DNA of 56,274 nucleotides from Bacteroidota bacterium (lineage in GTDB: Bacteria; Bacteroidota; Bacteroidia; Chitinophagales; Chitinophagaceae). The notes under the pieces were generated by a model. The model searched no databases and was not told the origin of the DNA. It saw only the letters and a list, made by a program, of their open reading frames with translations. Location of the stretch: the NCBI GenBank assembly GCA_018266455.1, contig JAFEAJ010000051.1, positions 1-56,274 of the forward strand, written 5' to 3'. The translations under genes and the position numbers were made by a program. Positions 18,030 to 26,854 of this stretch are shown piece by piece (within the stretch, counting starts at the first letter, position 1; the number at the start of each line of letters is the position of its first letter).

Positions 18030-18065
18030 TTTGCGGCCACCGGCAACCCTGGCATAATAGTTTTG
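18030..18065 (+). promoter_or_regulatory. Promoter of the outer-membrane barrel gene
   Basis: TAGTTTTG at 18058-18065 matches the TAnnTTTG -7 element, and a TTTG at 18030-18033 lies 24 bases upstream (slightly long spacing). The start codon is 19 bases downstream of the -7 box. Confidence 0.4.
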
Positions 18066-18084
18066 TGGCCTGAAAACAACTATT

Positions 18085-20715
18085 ATGAAAAAGATATTCA
18101 CCTTAATTGCAGCTTTTGGTTTCAGTTTTCCTGTGTTTGCGCAGGCGCCTGGCATGGCGCCCGGAGGCAGGCCACAGGCGGCTCCCAATATCGGGCATAT
18201 TTATGGCAAACTGGTTGACAGTGCTGGCAAGCCCATCAGCGATGCTACCGTGCTGCTGCTGCACAACCGGTTTGATACAGTGTCTAAAAAGATGAAGGAA
18301 GTATTGTACAAAGGGCTGACGACAAAAGCCAATGGCGATTTCAGTTTTGACGAGCTTCCAGTGTTCGGCACGATGAAACTGAAACTTTCTGCCACAGGCT
18401 TTAAGCCCTCCGAAGAAAATGTGAGCTTTAAACTACAAATGCCTTCCGGGCAAAAACCTTCGGGCAGCGGCGACATGGGCCAGGCATTAAATTCATTTGA
18501 CAGGGACCTAGGCAATATTAGGCTGGAAACTGATGTGAAGCAGCTACAGGCAGTAGTGGTAACCGCCTCAAAGCCCACACTGAAAATGGACATCGATAAA
18601 AAAGTGTACAATGTAGAAAAAGATATAGTGAATGCCGGTGGCACGGCATTAGATGTAATGAAGAACGTTCCTGCAGTGAATGTGGATATTGATGGCAATG
18701 TTACCCTGCGCAATACTACGCCACAAATTTATATCGAAGGCAGGCCTACTACGTTGACGCTGGACCAGATACCTGCCGATGCTATTGAAAGCGTGGAAGT
18801 GATCACTAACCCTTCTGCAAAATATGACGCATCAGGCGGCGGATCAGGTATATTGAATATTATTTTAAAGAAGAACAGGAAGACGGGATATAATGGCAAC
18901 GTTCGGGCAGGCGTTGACAAGTATGGTGGCATAAACGGTGGTGGCGATTTCAATGTGCGACAGGGGAAATTCAATGTGAGCGCAGCTGCATTCGTTAACC
19001 AGAGAAAAGGCATATCGACCGGCACAACCGACCGTACCAATTTTGGCGATACAAGCACTGACGTGCACCAGTTGAGCACCAATAAAGACAATGGCGGGTT
19101 TATTTTTGCGCGGCTTGGCGTTGATTATTTTATGACCAACCGCACTTCTTTTTCGCTCGGGCTGGTTAAACTGCATGGCGAAATGAAACCTTATCAATTT
19201 CTTACTTCAACTATTGATAGCTCATATAACGGAAATGAATTTGGGTCTACTTATAGCGAACGCAACACAAGTACAAGCAGGATATTTAACGGGCAAGGCA
19301 TGCAGTTTGGGCTAAAGCACCTTTTCCCAAAGGAGGGAGAGACCTGGACTGCCGACATGAATTTGTTTTCCGGGAAGAATACCAACAATTCATTATATAG
19401 CACCAATTATTTTGCTCATGGTGCGGGCAGCAACATAATTGACAATTCGCAACAAAAAACCATCGGAACAGGCAATGACCAGTTCCTGACCGTTCAAACG
19501 GATTATACCAAACCGTTCAGCGCAAAAACAAAACTGGAAACCGGCCTGAGGATGCAACAACAAAAACTCACCAACAGCACCTATAATTATTATCTTGATA
19601 ATTCAACAAATGATTTCCTGTTGTCCGACGCGTCTTCCATCAACTATAAGAACACGAACAATGTATTTGCAGCTTACGCTTCTGTGACCAGCTCCATTAA
19701 AAAATTTGGTTACCAGCTTGGGCTTCGTGCAGAAAGCTCCAGTTATTCGGGCGACCTGGTCAGCACCAAACAGCATTTCAGCAACAGCTATCCCATCAGC
19801 CTGTTCCCTTCTGTTTTTCTTAGCCAGAAATTTGAAGGCAACAATGAACTGCAATTAAGTTATACGCGCCGCATCAATAGGCCAAATTTCTTCCAACTGA
19901 TACCTTATACAGATTATTCTGACAGCCTGAACATTACAAGGGGCAATCCTAACCTTGTTCCGGAATTCACCAATTCTTTTGAGTTCTCTTACCTGAAAAC
20001 ACTGCCGCATAACAATACGCTCCTCGCTTCACTTTATTACAAGCGCACCAATAACCTGATCACCCGATTTCTTGACACGGCAAAGAATGAATTGACAGGG
20101 AAACAGGATATCATCAATACGTATGTGAATGCCAACTCTAGTTACACGGCCGGTGGGGAATTTACTGTTGTTGCCAACCTTGTAAAATGGTGGGACATGA
20201 CGCTGGACCTGAATGTTTACAATTCAAAAATCAATACAGATAATTTGAACACAGCGTCACAGGCAGCATTGTGGAGCTGGTTTGGAAAGATAAACAACAA
20301 TTTCAAGCTGCCTGCAAAATTCAAATTGCAGGTAACAGGGATTTACCAGTCAAAAACAAATTTGCCTGTCAATAGCAATAATGGGCAGATGGGCGGCCCG
20401 CCGATGATGCAGTCGCAGAGCTCATCGCAGGGCTATATACGGGCTTTTTATAGCGTGGATGCGGCTGTGAGCAGAAGTTTTTTAAAGAACGATGCGGCAA
20501 CTGTGAGCCTGAGCATCAGCGATATCTTCCGCAGCAGGAGATCTGACCAGCATTCTGTAAGCCAGTTTTTTGTACAGGATTATGACCGCCTTCGCGATCC
20601 GCAATTGCTGCGGCTGAATTTTAGCTACCGTTTTGGAAAAATGGATGTGTCATTGTTCAAGAGAAAGAACAACAACATGTCTAATATGGATACCGGCCAG
20701 GGAATGCAGCAATAA
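18085..20715 (+). CDS. Outer-membrane beta-barrel protein with carboxypeptidase-like and plug domains
   Basis: An 876-residue TonB-receptor-type protein. A signal peptide (IFTLIAAFGFSFPVFAQ) leads a carboxypeptidase-regulatory-like domain (HIYGKLVDSAGKPISDATVL). A plug segment follows (VVVTASKPTLKMDIDKKVYN; YIEGRPTTLTLDQIPADAIE; SGGGSGILNIILKK), then a long barrel of the OMP_b-brl_3 type with INRPNFFQLIPYTDYSD and an aromatic ending strand. Proteins of this kind are common in Bacteroidota; the substrate is not readable. It stands alone between its own promoter and a strong terminator. Confidence 0.85.
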   Translation: MKKIFTLIAAFGFSFPVFAQAPGMAPGGRPQAAPNIGHIYGKLVDSAGKPISDATVLLLHNRFDTVSKKMKEVLYKGLTTKANGDFSFDELPVFGTMKLKLSATGFKPSEENVSFKLQMPSGQKPSGSGDMGQALNSFDRDLGNIRLETDVKQLQAVVVTASKPTLKMDIDKKVYNVEKDIVNAGGTALDVMKNVPAVNVDIDGNVTLRNTTPQIYIEGRPTTLTLDQIPADAIESVEVITNPSAKYDASGGGSGILNIILKKNRKTGYNGNVRAGVDKYGGINGGGDFNVRQGKFNVSAAAFVNQRKGISTGTTDRTNFGDTSTDVHQLSTNKDNGGFIFARLGVDYFMTNRTSFSLGLVKLHGEMKPYQFLTSTIDSSYNGNEFGSTYSERNTSTSRIFNGQGMQFGLKHLFPKEGETWTADMNLFSGKNTNNSLYSTNYFAHGAGSNIIDNSQQKTIGTGNDQFLTVQTDYTKPFSAKTKLETGLRMQQQKLTNSTYNYYLDNSTNDFLLSDASSINYKNTNNVFAAYASVTSSIKKFGYQLGLRAESSSYSGDLVSTKQHFSNSYPISLFPSVFLSQKFEGNNELQLSYTRRINRPNFFQLIPYTDYSDSLNITRGNPNLVPEFTNSFEFSYLKTLPHNNTLLASLYYKRTNNLITRFLDTAKNELTGKQDIINTYVNANSSYTAGGEFTVVANLVKWWDMTLDLNVYNSKINTDNLNTASQAALWSWFGKINNNFKLPAKFKLQVTGIYQSKTNLPVNSNNGQMGGPPMMQSQSSSQGYIRAFYSVDAAVSRSFLKNDAATVSLSISDIFRSRRSDQHSVSQFFVQDYDRLRDPQLLRLNFSYRFGKMDVSLFKRKNNNMSNMDTGQGMQQ

Positions 20716-20742
20716 AAAATGCCGAAGCTAAAACTGGAATAT

Positions 20743-20785
20743 AAAAGAGGCTGTCTCGAAAGTCCGGGACAGCCTCTTTTTATTC
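20743..20785 (+). terminator. Strong rho-independent terminator
   Basis: AAAAGAGGCTGTC (20743-20755) pairs perfectly with GACAGCCTCTTTT (20768-20780) across a 12-base loop and runs into TTTTTA. It ends the barrel-protein gene and could also act, because of the flanking A/T runs, on transcription from the opposite side. Confidence 0.9.
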
Positions 20786-20978
20786 GGCAAGCGGATGGAG
20801 AAAGTTTTTGTCTGCGCAATTTCCAGAGCGTTCATTTTACTTTTGATACATCCTCTTTTGGTTATATAGCGTAACCTGCATGAGGAACCCACTGCATTGC
20901 CATAGAATTGATTGACAATTTTTTTTCAAGCGGATTTGGTCTCAGGGGCAGAAAAGCGGCCCCGGCTATTTCGGCCAT

Positions 20979-21413
20979 CTAATTTTTTATAAACGCTGTT
21001 CCATATTTTATTTCATCGGCAAGGTCCTGGATTGTTTTTGTTTCGAACAATTTAGCGAGCTGTGGTTTTATCAATTTATACTGTGAATGCAAAGGGCAGG
21101 GCCTTAGTTCAGAACATTCATTTAAGCCAAGCATGCATTTTTCAAGCTTCGCATCTTCTCCCATTACAGCCAATATTGCTCTTATAGGGAGCTTCTTTGC
21201 TTTATTTGTGATATAAAAACCTCCGTTTGGCCCGCGGGCCGAGCTTACAATTTTGTTTCCCGACGTGAGCTGCTGAAGGATTTTTGCTGTGAATGATTTT
21301 GGCGAATGAATGGCTTTTGCAATTTCGGCCAGGCCAAGCTTTTTTTCTTCAGAGCCTTTTTGTGCAATATATATTACTGCCCGAAGAGCATATTCGGTGG
21401 TTTTTGAAAACAT
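20979..21413 (-). CDS. Rrf2-family regulator with Fe-S cysteines, probable NO sensor (NsrR-like)
   Basis: A 144-residue Rrf2 protein. The winged helix is complete (MFSKTTEYALRAVIYIA; AIHSPKSFTAKILQQL; SARGPNGGFYITN). Three cysteines, Cys93, Cys100 and Cys106, sit in the cluster region KCMLGLNECSELRPCPLH with His109 close behind, much like IscR/NsrR Fe-S ligands, although the first spacing is one residue longer than usual. Such clusters react with NO. The gene is divergent from the NOD-like gene, and a matching palindrome occurs at both promoters and at the sNOR promoter, so it is probably the NO-responsive regulator of both enzymes. Confidence 0.85.
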   Translation of the reverse strand: MFSKTTEYALRAVIYIAQKGSEEKKLGLAEIAKAIHSPKSFTAKILQQLTSGNKIVSSARGPNGGFYITNKAKKLPIRAILAVMGEDAKLEKCMLGLNECSELRPCPLHSQYKLIKPQLAKLFETKTIQDLADEIKYGTAFIKN

Positions 21414-21434
21414 GAGGGGAATTAAAATTGCCTC

Positions 21435-21452
21435 TAAGATAAATAATTCTTA
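21435..21452. promoter_or_regulatory. Candidate Rrf2 operator at the regulator's own promoter
   Basis: An 18-base palindrome, TAAGATAAATAATTCTTA: 5-base arms TAAGA/TCTTA around 8 bases. It lies 22 bases upstream of the regulator start codon, consistent with autoregulation. It matches the site at 21552-21569 at 12 of 18 positions, including the shared core GATAAAnAAnTC. Confidence 0.5.
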
Positions 21453-21551
21453 TAAAGCTTATTGCCAAGTTACTGGTTGCTTATGCTGTTGCTTTCAGCA
21501 GGTAGCAGATTCGGGCTATTTAAAACATTCAGGGGCCGAAGGAGCATAAAA

Positions 21552-21569
21552 AAGGATAAAAAAGTCCTT
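21552..21569. promoter_or_regulatory. Candidate Rrf2 operator at the NOD-like gene
   Basis: An 18-base palindrome, AAGGATAAAAAAGTCCTT: arms AAGGA/TCCTT around 8 bases. It fills the spacer region just upstream of the -7 box at 21577, a classic position for repression. Its arm-spacer-arm geometry is the same as the sites at 21435 and 27658. Confidence 0.55.
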
Positions 21570-21576
21570 AATTATT

Positions 21577-21584
21577 TATATTTG
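21577..21584 (+). promoter_or_regulatory. -7 box of the NOD-like gene
   Basis: TATATTTG, an exact TAnnTTTG match, ends 15 bases before the start codon, so the transcript would have a leader of only about 9 bases. No TTTG -33 box is seen; the palindromic operator occupies that zone. Confidence 0.6.
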
Positions 21585-21599
21585 TGAAAACTACTGCGT

Positions 21600-23942
21600 A
21601 TGGAGAATAATGGTTTTATCCGCTATTTGCTCAACCCCAGGAATTGGTGGCTGCCGCTGTTGCTCATTTTTATTGTAAGCATGGCCGGAGTAATGATGAT
21701 CGGTATTCACACTTACACTGAAGCCCCGCCAATACCGGATTATGTATCCGGAAAAAAGCAAAAAATTTTTTCAAAGGAAGACATCCTGAATGGGCAGGCA
21801 GTATTTCAGAAATATGCCTTAATGGAATATGGGAGCATGTTTGGCGATGGGGCCAATCGCGGGCCCGATTTTACCGCTGAAGCCTTGCACCAGGTTGCGC
21901 AGTGCATGAACGATTATTACAAAAACAGGCTGGCAGCGGTGAACAATGATGAACTATTGAATAAGGGCGTCGCAGAGCAGGTAAAAGAAGAAATCAAGAA
22001 CAACCGGTATGACAAAGAAAGCAATCGTGTTGTGCTTACTGATGCACAGGAGTATGCTGCAGGGGAGCTGATCAATTTCTATATAAAAAAATTTACCGAT
22101 GCCTCCTCGCCAGGAGCATTTAAGCCTGGTAGTTATATCGCCCGCACTGAGGAAATAAAATCCCTTACGGCTTTTTTCTTTTGGGGGGCATGGGTATGCG
22201 GAGTGGAAAGGCCTGGAGAAAATTACAGTTATACTCATAACTGGCCTTTTGACCCTACTGCGGGCAATGCCCCCAGTTCAGCAATTGTTTTATGGAGCAT
22301 TTTGGGCTCTTTAGGGTTGATATTGGGATTGGGACTGGTGCTTTTTTACCATGGGAGGCTCGAAAAGCTGGATGGTACGGTTTATACCAAAGGAGCACGG
22401 CCGTTTATGACCCTTGATGAAATTGGCAAGTTCAAACCTGATAACGTACAAAGAGCTACGTATAAATTTTTTTATACAGCAATTATACTTTTTGGCGTGC
22501 AGGTGCTGGCAGGAATTTTAACGGTGCATGATTTTATCGGGCTCGTTAATTTTTTTGGGTTTAATATTTCTGAGCCATTGCCCATCACTGTTACGCGGAG
22601 CTGGCATGTGCAATTGTCAATTCTTTGGATTTCCGCATGTTGGATTGGCGGTTCTTTTTTTATGATGTCGCTTGTTTCGCCCAAACAACCATTATCGCAA
22701 GTAAGGCTTATAAACATCATTTTTTGGCTTACAGTAGTAATGGTTGCAGGCTCAATGGCAGGAATGTTTTTGGGGCCCAAAGGGCTTATAGGAAAAAACT
22801 GGTGGTGGCTTGGCCACCAGGGATGGGAATACGTGGAGCCCGGAAAAATCTGGCAAATCATTTTGGGCATTGTATTTATCATTTGGGCAATTGTGCTTTA
22901 CCGGGGCATTAAGCCAGTAATGAAGCTAAAGCAGCCCTGGGCCTTGCCGAACTGGCTGGTGTATGCCACATTCAGCATCATCATATTGTTGGTCTCTGGG
23001 TTTATTGCCACGCCTAAAACCAATTTTGTTATTGCTGACTTCTGGAGGTGGATGGTCGTGCACATGTGGGCGGAAGCATTCTTTGAAGTATTTACCACGG
23101 TATTGATTGGGTATTTTATGGTGATGATGGGCCTGGTAAGCAAACAGGCTGCAACGAGGGTAATTTATTTAGCTGCTTTATTATTTCTTGGTTCAGGGCT
23201 GCTGGGCATTTCGCATAATTTTTATTGGAATGCAAAACCCGTTTTCACCATGGCGCTTGGTTCTGTATTTTCAACTTTGCAAGTTGTTCCCCTGGTGTTG
23301 CTTACGCTGGAAGCGTGGCAGTTTAGCAAGCTGCCGAAAACACTTGAAAACGGAAACCGGGGAGCTGCCGGATCGGGGCACCGCTTTGGGTTTTCCGAAG
23401 TATTTCTGTTTTTATTGGCGGTGAACTTCTGGAATTTCTTTGGCGCAGGGGTTTTAGGGTTTATTATCAATCTTCCCATTGCTAATTACTATGAACATGG
23501 CACTTACCTAACCGTCAACCATGGCCATGCCGCACTGATGGGCGTTTACGGCAACCTGGCATTAACAGCGGTATTGTTTTGTAGCCAGATGCTGATAAAA
23601 AAAGAATGGTGGAGGCCACGGCTTATCAGGACGGCATTCTGGTCCATCAATATTGGCTTATTGCTTATGGTCTTGCTTGATTTATTCCCGGTAGGTATTT
23701 GGCAATTTCAATCTGTGGCCAGCAATGGCCTTTGGTTTGCCCGCAGCCACCAGTTTATTGAAAGCACCGGTTTTCAGACGTTCACCTGGCTCCGCATTAT
23801 TGGCGGATCTCTGTTTACTGTAGGCGGCGTGATGCCATTGTTGTGGTTTATCACTACAAGAAGAAAAAGGCTCAAAGAAAAAAATATTTATGGGCCTATG
23901 CTTCTCCATAATGAAAAAACAGAAAAAGCAGTGGCCCTTTAA
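21600..23942 (+). CDS. nod: qNOR-like membrane enzyme with nitric oxide dismutase (NOD) active-site substitutions
   Basis: A 780-residue single-chain protein of the qNOR architecture: N-terminal helix, periplasmic cytochrome-c-like domain without heme motif (to ~225), then a 12-helix NorB domain. Heme ligands are kept: His336 (RSWHVQ) and His641/His643 (NHGHAA). The FeB site keeps His488 with Glu492 and Glu496 (VVHMWAEAFFE), but the usual His-His pair reads His539-Asn540 (GISHNFYW). In the quinol pocket, His310 and Phe318 remain, while the Glu expected at 314 and the Asp expected at 736 are both Gly. The FeB His-to-Asn change plus loss of quinol ligands are the published hallmarks of NOD proteins, which convert 2 NO to N2 + O2. 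A plain quinol NO reductase is the alternative; activity cannot be proved from sequence. Confidence 0.82.
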   Translation: MENNGFIRYLLNPRNWWLPLLLIFIVSMAGVMMIGIHTYTEAPPIPDYVSGKKQKIFSKEDILNGQAVFQKYALMEYGSMFGDGANRGPDFTAEALHQVAQCMNDYYKNRLAAVNNDELLNKGVAEQVKEEIKNNRYDKESNRVVLTDAQEYAAGELINFYIKKFTDASSPGAFKPGSYIARTEEIKSLTAFFFWGAWVCGVERPGENYSYTHNWPFDPTAGNAPSSAIVLWSILGSLGLILGLGLVLFYHGRLEKLDGTVYTKGARPFMTLDEIGKFKPDNVQRATYKFFYTAIILFGVQVLAGILTVHDFIGLVNFFGFNISEPLPITVTRSWHVQLSILWISACWIGGSFFMMSLVSPKQPLSQVRLINIIFWLTVVMVAGSMAGMFLGPKGLIGKNWWWLGHQGWEYVEPGKIWQIILGIVFIIWAIVLYRGIKPVMKLKQPWALPNWLVYATFSIIILLVSGFIATPKTNFVIADFWRWMVVHMWAEAFFEVFTTVLIGYFMVMMGLVSKQAATRVIYLAALLFLGSGLLGISHNFYWNAKPVFTMALGSVFSTLQVVPLVLLTLEAWQFSKLPKTLENGNRGAAGSGHRFGFSEVFLFLLAVNFWNFFGAGVLGFIINLPIANYYEHGTYLTVNHGHAALMGVYGNLALTAVLFCSQMLIKKEWWRPRLIRTAFWSINIGLLLMVLLDLFPVGIWQFQSVASNGLWFARSHQFIESTGFQTFTWLRIIGGSLFTVGGVMPLLWFITTRRKRLKEKNIYGPMLLHNEKTEKAVAL

Positions 23943-24137
23943 AGTATTTTTAGAAAGGAGAACTCAGGAAGGCATGAACTGTTTGTCTATGCACCGTTTT
24001 GCCGCGCTGCTGAATCAGCACAAGTTTGTTTTTCCTTTTCCGGTAGTTTTTTTCGGGCGCATTTGGGCATGAAAGGAGAATGAAATATTAGGCCCACAAA
24101 CAATGGTCAAAGTAAAATAAAATAGCAGCTTTGATTT
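23943..24137. other. Short intergenic stretch between convergent genes
   Basis: No gene. A 13-base perfect palindrome, TGCTGAATCAGCA, lies near 24010-24022 with no T-run; no convincing terminator for either of the converging transcripts was found. Confidence 0.3.
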
Positions 24138-24695
24138 TTACTTGTGGTTTAAGCTTTTAAATAAAACGAGTAGTGTTCCTGTGAACGACCCGACCGCAAT
24201 CAGTATGAAGTATAAACCGGTCTCTTTTTGTTGATCAATAGTAAAAGAACTGCATAGCAGCATATCAAAAACACGCAAGGCAACGCCGGTTGCCAGCAAC
24301 ATTGCAGATACCATTCCAAGAAAAACTATTTTTATTTCAAAAATTGTATTTCTCAAAATTGCGATTGTTAAAAATCCTGCCACCAGCATATTAAAATGCA
24401 TTGTTCTGTTAAAGTTGGGGTGAATCACAGATTCATCAACAGAACGGGGCAACATCCAAAAAATTAATGATGCCATAATAAAAATCAGCCCGGCGATTCC
24501 GTAAGAAATATTTTTTACTTCGAAATTTGGGCAACAGGCATTCAGGATAATGCCCAACAAAAACATGGCAGGCAATTGCAACAGCTGGTGACGGGGCATG
24601 GTAAGCGATAGCCAGTCGTTCAGCGGGTACGACAGCAAATAAAATAGCAAAGAAACAATCAATACAGCGATGAGGTTAATCTTCCATTTAAACAT
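24138..24695 (-). CDS. Six-helix membrane protein, orf1 of a norSY-senC-orf1-like cluster
   Basis: A 185-residue membrane protein with about six hydrophobic segments (INLIAVLIVSLLFYLLSY; LPAMFLLGIILNACC; ISYGIAGLIFIMASLIFW and others). A MPRHQLLQL loop recalls CtaG-type oxidase assembly factors but is not diagnostic. It is the last gene of the sNOR-type cluster and overlaps the SCO gene by 37 bases. In ammonia oxidisers a small membrane gene (orf1) holds this same place after norSY-senC. A copper or assembly role is inferred from position only. Confidence 0.65.
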   Translation of the reverse strand: MFKWKINLIAVLIVSLLFYLLSYPLNDWLSLTMPRHQLLQLPAMFLLGIILNACCPNFEVKNISYGIAGLIFIMASLIFWMLPRSVDESVIHPNFNRTMHFNMLVAGFLTIAILRNTIFEIKIVFLGMVSAMLLATGVALRVFDMLLCSSFTIDQQKETGLYFILIAVGSFTGTLLVLFKSLNHK

Positions 24696-25300
24696 GATTG
24701 CGTTTTCTCTGTTATCGTGAGGTTGTCTTCTCTGGCAGGATCGAAGATGCGGATAATTTTGTTTTCAGGCGAAACGAGAAATATATAAATAGAATGATTG
24801 ATAATCCCGCTACCTGGCGCAGGGTAAGCCCATACCCCAATTTGGTGAAGGTATTGGGCAAATTCATTTTGACCGGTTTGATAAGGCAAGGCAAAGCTCC
24901 ACCCATTGATGTTTGTTCCAAAAAAGCTTCGATATTTTTTTATTCTTTGAATATCGTCATTTTTCGGGTCGAAGCTAACTGTTACAAATTCTAATTGTGA
25001 TGGCACTTCTTCCGGGCTTATCGAATGATAAATTTTTTCCAGGCGGTTATTTACTTTATGGCATACGCTTGGGCAATTCAGGTAAACAAAATTCACCAGC
25101 ACATACTTGTGCTTATCTTTTATATGGAACACTTTTCCATCCTGGTCAACCAGGGGGATATCCGGAAAATCTCTTGGTGTGGTGCCAGCTTGCTGAAGCG
25201 TATAGGAGAAAATTGTAAATGCACGGAATGAATCTGTCCATTTTGATAAAACAAGAATGCACAGCAGCAGGGCGACAAGAGGAACCCAAATTTTTTTCAT
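24659..25300 (-). CDS. senC: SCO1/SenC copper chaperone
   Basis: A 213-residue protein with an N-terminal anchor (VPLVALLLCILVLSKW) and a thioredoxin-like periplasmic domain. The copper ligands are visible: Cys-x3-Cys in YLNCPSVCHKVNNR and the distal His in GIINHSIYIFLVSP. SCO proteins deliver copper to, or keep reduced, the CuA centre of subunit II, which is encoded upstream in the same operon. The gap to the catalytic subunit gene is 43 bases. Confidence 0.9.
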   Translation of the reverse strand: MKKIWVPLVALLLCILVLSKWTDSFRAFTIFSYTLQQAGTTPRDFPDIPLVDQDGKVFHIKDKHKYVLVNFVYLNCPSVCHKVNNRLEKIYHSISPEEVPSQLEFVTVSFDPKNDDIQRIKKYRSFFGTNINGWSFALPYQTGQNEFAQYLHQIGVWAYPAPGSGIINHSIYIFLVSPENKIIRIFDPAREDNLTITEKTQSCLNGRLTSSLY

Positions 25301-25343
25301 GGCAATAAAATTTTACCCCCGGAGCAGGTTGCACAATCCTTCA

Positions 25344-26837
25344 TCAAAGTACAGTTTCATTCTGTGCAGCAGGCCGGCTGCTCCTTAATAGCTTTGTGAA
25401 TAGGGTAACGTACATCAGCATAAGCCCCAAAAGCAGCAGGCATATTGAAACAGATGCTGCCTGTGCAAGGTGCGCACCAGTTTCATGTACATTTTTTAGT
25501 GGGATGCCCCCATAATCGGAATACCTTCTTGGTACACTGTTGAGCCCACCAAGATAAAACATGAGGAGAAAACTATAAGAGCCTATAACAAACAGCCAAA
25601 ATCCCAGTTTTGGTTTTTGGTCTTTCCCTGGATCTTCTTTCGCTCCAACCAGGTAGTAGAAGAATGCCAAAATGAACAGCAATATGCCCATCAGCATATA
25701 AGTATGAAAATGCGCAGGCACCCAAAGCGTATTGTGCAACACTTTATTTATCGAAATGGTTGAATCGACCACAGCGGCAAAGCCACCAATTGCCCAGCCT
25801 GCAGTACCCAACAGGAACATCAATGGAACAATGGTCCATTTGATTTTAGAATGGTACAGTTGCACAATAACCCCAAACATGGTAACAGCAGTGGCGGGGA
25901 TAGCGCTGAAATAAGATGCCAGTTGCCCGGCATATTGCAGGGGCAAAGGCTGCACAAAATCCATGTACAGGTGATGGAAATAGGCAAACAAAATGAAAAA
26001 GAAGGTAGCGTTCCAGGCAATGGCTGTCACCTTGGTGATTTTCCAATCCCGATGGGTGAATTCAGGCAGCAGCGTATATAGCCAGCCTACTCCTATATAC
26101 ATCGTAACGTTTACCAGTGTGTGCCCAAAAAAGAAGGTCAGGTTTTTTAAGAGCAAAGGATCAAAAGCAAGGCTGGGCTCAAAATACTTTAGCAGGTACA
26201 TAATCAACATCACAGAGGCTGCAAGGAAAGCCAAAACCGCCGGGACCAGGCTAATGGTACTGATCATTACGACAGAAGGCAATTCTTTTTCCGGCGGATC
26301 CTTTTTGAAGTATTGCCATCCTGCGATCCTGGTAATGCCCCCATATTCTTTGGCAAGGGCGTACAATACATGCAAGCAGTTAATAAGCAAGCCAATTCCT
26401 AAAACAATTATTGAAATAATAGTAAGCCCGGTAGACCAGGCTGGCCAGTTGGCTCCGGTAAAAGGCAAAGGATATAACAGGTACCAACCTGCGCCAAACT
26501 TAGCATACAATGAAGCTATGGCCAATCCAAGCACACCCAGCACAACAGATACATAAGAAAAATAACCTACTCCGATATTTAATCTTGCATATCTCGTTGC
26601 GATCAGGTAGCTGATTGCTGCCAGGGCTATACTGAATAACGATCCAGCCATTCCCAGCCCGTGCAGTGTCATTAGCGCATAGAAGGTGCCAGGCGACATC
26701 CTCATCCATTCGCCCTGGTTGAGCCGCATCAGCAATCCCAGCGTGACCAATAAAGGAAAGAGGATCAAAAATGTGATGCTCCACAGAATTACCAATTTCT
26801 TTTGTTGCCGTTTTTCAACAGAACTTATTTGTATCAT
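25344..26837 (-). CDS. Heme-copper subunit I lacking the oxidase Tyr, probable sNOR catalytic subunit
   Basis: A 497-residue protein with 12-13 helices. Heme ligands are His59 (LMTLHGLGM), His376 and His378 (WVPAHFHTYM), with His368 in the same loop. Active-site metal ligands are His239 (FFGHTLVNVT) and His288-His289 (AYFHHLYMD). In oxygen-reducing B-type oxidases helix VI reads HPxVY, with a Tyr cross-linked to the His; here it reads HTLVN, so Tyr is Asn243. Loss of that Tyr is typical of NO reductases derived from heme-copper oxidases. With a CuA subunit, SenC and orf1 next to it, this matches sNOR (norSY-senC-orf1). A true ba3-type oxidase is less likely. Confidence 0.78.
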   Translation of the reverse strand: MIQISSVEKRQQKKLVILWSITFLILFPLLVTLGLLMRLNQGEWMRMSPGTFYALMTLHGLGMAGSLFSIALAAISYLIATRYARLNIGVGYFSYVSVVLGVLGLAIASLYAKFGAGWYLLYPLPFTGANWPAWSTGLTIISIIVLGIGLLINCLHVLYALAKEYGGITRIAGWQYFKKDPPEKELPSVVMISTISLVPAVLAFLAASVMLIMYLLKYFEPSLAFDPLLLKNLTFFFGHTLVNVTMYIGVGWLYTLLPEFTHRDWKITKVTAIAWNATFFFILFAYFHHLYMDFVQPLPLQYAGQLASYFSAIPATAVTMFGVIVQLYHSKIKWTIVPLMFLLGTAGWAIGGFAAVVDSTISINKVLHNTLWVPAHFHTYMLMGILLFILAFFYYLVGAKEDPGKDQKPKLGFWLFVIGSYSFLLMFYLGGLNSVPRRYSDYGGIPLKNVHETGAHLAQAASVSICLLLLGLMLMYVTLFTKLLRSSRPAAQNETVL

Positions 26838-26854
26838 AACCTGCTTTTAAATTT

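Noticed and set aside
22472..22882. Minus-strand open frame inside the NOD-like gene
   Set aside because: Shadow frame; the plus-strand reading has conserved ligands.
21600..23942. Standard annotation as a quinol-dependent NO reductase
   Set aside because: Fold and length agree, but the FeB His-to-Asn change and the two quinol-pocket Gly substitutions do not fit a working qNOR, so I used NOD as the main call and kept qNOR as the alternative.
25993..26556. Plus-strand open frame of 187 codons inside the heme-copper gene
   Set aside because: Shadow of the membrane protein on the other strand.
25344..26837. Standard annotation as a ba3/cbb3-type cytochrome oxidase subunit I
   Set aside because: Helix VI lacks the Tyr needed for O2 reduction, and the SenC-orf1 neighbours match sNOR.
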